DNA of 16,347 nt from Oscillospiraceae bacterium (GTDB lineage: Bacteria > Bacillota > Clostridia > Oscillospirales > Ruminococcaceae), in assembly GCA_019423755.1 (NCBI GenBank), contig JAHZAU010000031.1, forward strand, positions 1 through 16,347, written 5' to 3'. The notes beneath the pieces were generated by a model that made no database searches, had not been told where the DNA came from, and saw only the letters and a program-made list of their open reading frames with translations. Both the position numbers and the translations under genes were made by a program. Below, piece by piece: positions 13,014 to 16,347 of the stretch (position 1 is its first letter; every line of letters starts with the position of its first letter).

Positions 13014-13087
13014 GACCCGGGCGTCCTGTTTGGTGGACACCGCCTCCCTTTTACGAAAACAGGAAGGCTGCATCCCTCCTCCGGGTC
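13014..13087 (-). ncRNA. Nested RNA structure in the leader ahead of the attenuator-like terminator
   Basis: In the minus-strand transcript GACCCGG (13081-13087) pairs perfectly with CCGGGTC (13014-13020). Inside it TCCTGTTT (13057-13064) pairs perfectly with AAACAGGA (13024-13031), and that encloses a GGTG/CACC element (13032-13041). The outer 3' arm can instead pair with GGACCGG of the terminator (6 of 7 positions). I recognise no known riboswitch or T-box consensus. Confidence 0.45.
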
Positions 13088-13151
13088 CTGCCGGGCACCT
13101 TGGACTGTCCGATTCTTCCAACCCATTCCTGCGGGTATACTGGTCATGGTG

Positions 13152-13160
13152 ATTCTACCA
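13152..13160 (-). promoter_or_regulatory. Extended -10 promoter for the choloylglycine hydrolase leader
   Basis: TGG-TAGAAT on the minus strand (TAGAAT at 13152-13157, TG at -15) with a weak TGGATT -35 box 17 nt away. It would give a leader of about 280 nt. No comparable promoter is seen between the terminator and the start codon. Confidence 0.5.
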
Positions 13161-13220
13161 CACCTTTGCATAAAAATCCAGTATCCGCCGGCAGACGCCG
13201 CGTTTTTTCCCCTTTTTATT

Positions 13221-14576
13221 TTATAGATTCTGTTCTATTGTAAGATTTTTCAACCAAATATATTTGTCGAATCGCCTTCTGATAAACGGAACCTTTACAA
13301 TTTCATCCAGGCACATAACAGCATACACCGCCATAACCGGCCATTTGAAAACGAAGCAGCCAAGCAGGGAAAGGGGTACCGCAAAGCACCAAGTTGCCAG
13401 GACAACGCTGATGGCATCGTATTTCGCGTCATCGCCTGCCGGGAAAACTCCAACCGTAATAATGGTATTATAAGCGTATGCAAACATATATACCGTCAAA
13501 AACAGGAGCATCTGAATAAGATAGGTTTTCGCTTGCGGTTCAAGGACATAAAATGTGTAAACAAACGGTCCTGCTACGGCAATCAATCCAATATTGATGA
13601 GCCCACTGATTGCCGACACCTTCCAAAAACGTTTGCCATATTCCTTTGCCTTGTCCAGCTCGTTTTTTCCCAATAAACCACCGATGATAATCCCGGCGCC
13701 TGCCGACAATCCCTGGGTTAAGCATTGGATCAGCTGCTGTGTTACGCTCACTACGGAATATGCGGCAGTCGCATCTGTGCCCAAATGACCCATGATTACA
13801 GAATGTACCGAAATACTGAGTCCCCAGGAAAGGCTGCTGACAATCAGCCCGGGAATCAATCTCCACATATCTTTTTCAAATGGTTTGGAGAACCGGAAAA
13901 TCATACTGCCAAGTCGTACCTCTTTTACCTTCCGTGACCAAACGATACACCAAATCAGCGCGACACCTTCAATAACTATGGTCGAATATGCCGTACCGGC
14001 TGCACCAAAACCCGCCCATTCTCCGTATCCATAGACAAGAAATATATCTGCGGCCACATCCACAATGACCGTCACGGCAGAAATCCAAACGCTCATCTTT
14101 GCATAGCCGGAAGGCTTCATCACCATCAGGAAACACTGTGTAATACCGGCAAGCAAATAGGAAAAACTAACAATCTTTAAATATCCGGCACCAATCGCAA
14201 TCAGTTCTGCTTCGCGCGTAAAAATTCGAATAAGTTGTTCCGGTAAAAAATACGCAGCAAAAGAAAATAGGATGGAGATAAGTGCAACATAGCGAATTGC
14301 CATACCCCAAAATAGTTGTACTTTATCATACTCCCGTTTTCCCCAATACTGCGCAATCAAAATACCAACAGCACTGATTACCGTGCCGTTAAAGAGCGAC
14401 ATGATAAATGAGATTTGATTTGCGAGAGATACCGCTGCGATCGCTTCTTGGGTCAATCTTCCCAGGACAAGCGCGTCCGTTGCACCTACTAAAGCATTTA
14501 ACAACTGCTACAGCGCCAGCGGTATCGCAAGCGACAGCAATTCATTATTAAACGTCTTCTCTTTCCGACTGCACAT
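13221..14576 (-). pseudogene. MATE-family multidrug/toxin efflux transporter with in-frame amber codon at codon 23
   Basis: From the ATG at 14576, with GGGAG 7 nt upstream, the frame reads MCSRKEKTFNNELLSLAIPLAL, then TAG (14508-14510), then QLLNALVGATDALVLG and on for 427 more residues to TAA. The full product would be 451 residues with the twelve hydrophobic helices of a MATE exchanger, which exports cationic compounds using Na+ or H+. Family members have Gln four residues after the Pro of helix 1, exactly at the stop, so one C-to-T change (CAG to TAG) explains it. Restart at TTG 14504 would lose the first half of helix 1. The rest of the frame is intact, so the change is recent, or the codon is read through, or it is a sequencing error. 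The gene has lower GC than its left neighbours and sits beside a recombinase, which suggests transfer. Confidence 0.8.
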
Positions 14577-14655
14577 CGTCGATCTCCCATATTTCCATTA
14601 TACAGATAGCGGTTAAATCCAACTCGTCCAGATTCCACTCTGCCTCGATATGCTA
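14548..14655 (-). other. Recombinase stop TAG followed by an in-frame protein-like tail; possible att junction
   Basis: After ETVVLLSKPNAK the recombinase frame meets TAG (14653-14655). It then stays open for 34 codons (HIEAEWNLDELDLTA, then an acidic stretch) to a TAA inside the MATE start region. The tail resembles, from memory, a segment that follows VETVVLLS at the C-terminus of several clostridial element-borne proteins. It may be a decayed extension or the seam left by site-specific recombination. Confidence 0.45.
14597..14602 (-). promoter_or_regulatory. Possible -10 box for the MATE gene
   Basis: TATAAT on the minus strand lies 20 nt before the MATE ATG, but no good -35 box lies at 17 nt. 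The gene may also be read from the recombinase transcript. Confidence 0.3.
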
Positions 14656-16347
14656 CTTGGCGTTGGGTTTGGACAAAAGTACTACCGTCTCATCATTACT
14701 TGCGCTAGGTAGGGAATTATCGTCATTGTCGATAATCACGTCTTGCGACGAAACACCGTCAAATTCAAGGGGAACTTTGAAACGAACGCTCTTGATCCAG
14801 AGGCCGTTCGGTTGCCGTTCAGGATAAATCTGTACGCTGTCAAGCAATGCGTGCATGATTTCCTGCTCGTCTCGCTCCGGCATAATGTCCATCATTTCCA
14901 CGATGATCCGCATGGTAGCATACACTTCCTCAGCCGTAGCGGCCTTGCTGCCCGCGTTCTGAATGGCGATACTCACCTGATTGATCTTGCTGTCCAAATC
15001 GGCGATACGCTTCATACGCTGGCGCAGCAGCCCTTGCAGGTCATCGTACATTTCATCGTAGAGATCATCGTCGGCGTCAAGCTCCATAATCTTCGATAGC
15101 AGCTTGGATTTCTGGCGCTCTTCCTTCTTCTTGGCAGCAGTGAGAGTGTCGGCTTCCGCCTGTAAAGCGTCCAGATTGGCGTCGGTTCCGATGGATTTCA
15201 TGATATCCTGCGTGAAATCCATATTCCGCAGCGCTTCCTGTACTACGCGGCGCACCTGCTCATTCACATCGTCCTGCCGGATATGCTTTGTGTATGTGCA
15301 GCGCTGGCCGCTCACGGTTTTAGTATTTTTGCAAATGTAGTACCACATGTCCGAATAAAATTCGCCGGAACCGTCTTTTTTCTTCTTCCGGTTCACTACA
15401 CCATACATCGGCGCACCGCAGACAGGGCATTTGACGAGACCAGAAAGGATATGAGCATGTTCCGGGCTGTATCTTTTTTCCCGCTTGTAGGCGTTCAAAC
15501 CCCGTTTTACTTGCGCGGCCTGCCAAAGATCGTCCGGGATAATAGCTTCATGTTTGCCGTCAAATATTTCATATTCAGCCTGTTTGACGGTATGGTACTC
15601 ATTTCGTGTGCCTTCGATTTTCTCACTTTTCCGGCGTCCGTAGGCGATTTTTCCGGCATAGACTGGATTGTCCAATACCCCCCTCACGAAGGTGGTTGAA
15701 ATCCGGCTGTATATCCCATTTTGACGAGCCTGCTTACTATACCCGTTTTCATTCAGCCATTTAGCAACGCCGTTTATACCCATATCAGACTGCACATATT
15801 TTTCGAAAATTAGCCGAACAAGGGCAGCTTCGGAATCTTCGATGACCAGTACACCATCCTCGATCCGATAGCCGTATGGAGCTTGACCGCCATTCCATTT
15901 GCCTTCACGAGCCTTCTGCCAACGTCCAGCCATCGTCTGAGCCTGAATGTTTTCACGCTCCAGCTCGGCGACACCGGCCAGAACAGGAAAGAGGATTTTT
16001 CCGGCAGCACTGGCGGAATCAATCCCATCTTCCACACAGATGAGATTGACACCAAAATCCTGCATGATCTGCAAGTTGTTCAGCACATCGGCAGCATTCC
16101 GGCCAAACCGGGACAGCTTGAACACCAGCACATAATTGACGCGATCCGCATTGTCGGCCTGTATCCTGCGCATCATTTCTTGAAACTGCGGCCTGCCGGT
16201 GGTATTCTTGCCGGACCGGCCCTCGTCCGAAAATGTGGCAACCACCTGCATACTGCGGTGAGCAGCCTCCTTTTTCAGACGGTCTTGCTGTGCATCCAGA
16301 CTGTATCCGTCCACCTGCATCTGCGTGGAAACGCGGGTATAGAGATA
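14653..16347 (-). CDS. Large serine recombinase (site-specific integrase/transposase), N-terminus beyond right edge
   Basis: 564 residues are visible and the frame is open to the right edge. The first visible residues, YLYTRVSTQ, contain the catalytic Ser of the resolvase domain (R-V-S), so only a few residues are missing. The resolvase/catalytic domain spans about 1-150 (VDGYSLDAQ, DEGRSGKNTTGRP, LVFKLSRFGRNAAD, GVAELERENI). A recombinase domain follows (PYGYRIEDG, then ISTTFVRGVLDNPVYAGKI), then a zinc ribbon (CPVCG...C...C). A long coiled coil near 395-465 precedes an RFKVPLEF strand and ETVVLLSK at the end. Such enzymes (TndX/TnpX-like) excise and insert mobile elements without host factors. 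No gene of another element function lies to its left except the MATE gene. The exact target is unknown. Confidence 0.93.
   Translation of the reverse strand, partial: YLYTRVSTQMQVDGYSLDAQQDRLKKEAAHRSMQVVATFSDEGRSGKNTTGRPQFQEMMRRIQADNADRVNYVLVFKLSRFGRNAADVLNNLQIMQDFGVNLICVEDGIDSASAAGKILFPVLAGVAELERENIQAQTMAGRWQKAREGKWNGGQAPYGYRIEDGVLVIEDSEAALVRLIFEKYVQSDMGINGVAKWLNENGYSKQARQNGIYSRISTTFVRGVLDNPVYAGKIAYGRRKSEKIEGTRNEYHTVKQAEYEIFDGKHEAIIPDDLWQAAQVKRGLNAYKREKRYSPEHAHILSGLVKCPVCGAPMYGVVNRKKKKDGSGEFYSDMWYYICKNTKTVSGQRCTYTKHIRQDDVNEQVRRVVQEALRNMDFTQDIMKSIGTDANLDALQAEADTLTAAKKKEERQKSKLLSKIMELDADDDLYDEMYDDLQGLLRQRMKRIADLDSKINQVSIAIQNAGSKAATAEEVYATMRIIVEMMDIMPERDEQEIMHALLDSVQIYPERQPNGLWIKSVRFKVPLEFDGVSSQDVIIDNDDNSLPSASNDETVVLLSKPNAK

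Larger units (their letters stand above)
13221..16347. mobile_element. Probable end of an integrated element carrying a serine recombinase and a MATE gene
   Basis: The GC content drops here. Hand counts of single 60-base lines give 38% and 50% in the MATE gene, against 73% in one line of the aldo/keto-reductase gene. The two genes run in the same direction, 76 nt apart. Neither boundary is proven: the right one lies outside the window, and no repeats marking a left end were found between 12867 and 13220. Confidence 0.4.

Noticed and set aside
12959..13087. T-box riboswitch in the choloylglycine hydrolase leader
   Set aside because: No TGGNACCGCG-type T-box sequence is present before the terminator, and no specifier-loop hallmarks were seen.
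12914..13171. 85-codon minus-strand frame as a leader peptide
   Set aside because: It has no ribosome binding site and no family features, and it runs through the structured leader and terminator. It is better explained as an untranslated region.
10437..13226. Very long plus-strand open frame (over 900 codons) across the C-S lyase and choloylglycine hydrolase region
   Set aside because: It is antisense to two clearly recognisable enzymes and has no domain or ribosome binding site. GC-rich coding sequence often leaves the opposite strand open.

Overview
This window looks like part of a gut Clostridia chromosome, most likely Oscillospiraceae/Ruminococcaceae. The case rests on GC-rich genes with strong AGGAGG-type ribosome binding sites, Gram-positive lipoprotein and NPxTG-type surface proteins, a choloylglycine-hydrolase (bile salt hydrolase) gene and a clostridial-type large serine recombinase. 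The genus cannot be resolved from the sequence alone.

Left part (1-5912): A secreted surface protein runs off the left edge. It has a structured leader of about 150 nt. Next come a membrane-anchored Pro/Glu/Lys-rich repeat protein, a two-gene operon of RCK/TrkA-like NAD-binding proteins, a small secreted protein, O-acetylhomoserine sulfhydrylase (metY), and a tiny predicted sortase substrate with two 33-residue repeats. The small secreted protein at 3562-4029 carries the same block as the C-terminal part of the left-edge protein. Its last residues (LGNY...EL) resemble the repeated motif of the sortase-type protein. The three therefore look like parts of one modular surface-protein family.

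Middle part (5935-12994): An oligopeptide-binding lipoprotein stands alone, without permease genes. An HxlR-type regulator and trmO form an operon that diverges, over face-to-face overlapping promoters, from a two-[4Fe-4S] aldo/keto-reductase-like gene. A MalY/PatB C-S lyase follows. After it comes a bile salt hydrolase-family gene behind a long structured leader that contains a strong intrinsic terminator, which suggests attenuation.

Right part (13221-16347): This region is lower in GC. It holds a MATE transporter gene interrupted by an in-frame amber codon at codon 23, where the family has Gln. Next to it is a large serine recombinase that runs off the right edge. The recombinase also ends in TAG, and the frame then stays open into a protein-like tail. 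This looks like the end of an integrated element or a recombination junction.

Most transcription units are short and bounded by clear intrinsic terminators. Several have near-consensus sigma-A promoters with 17-nt spacers. No tRNA, rRNA or CRISPR array was seen.
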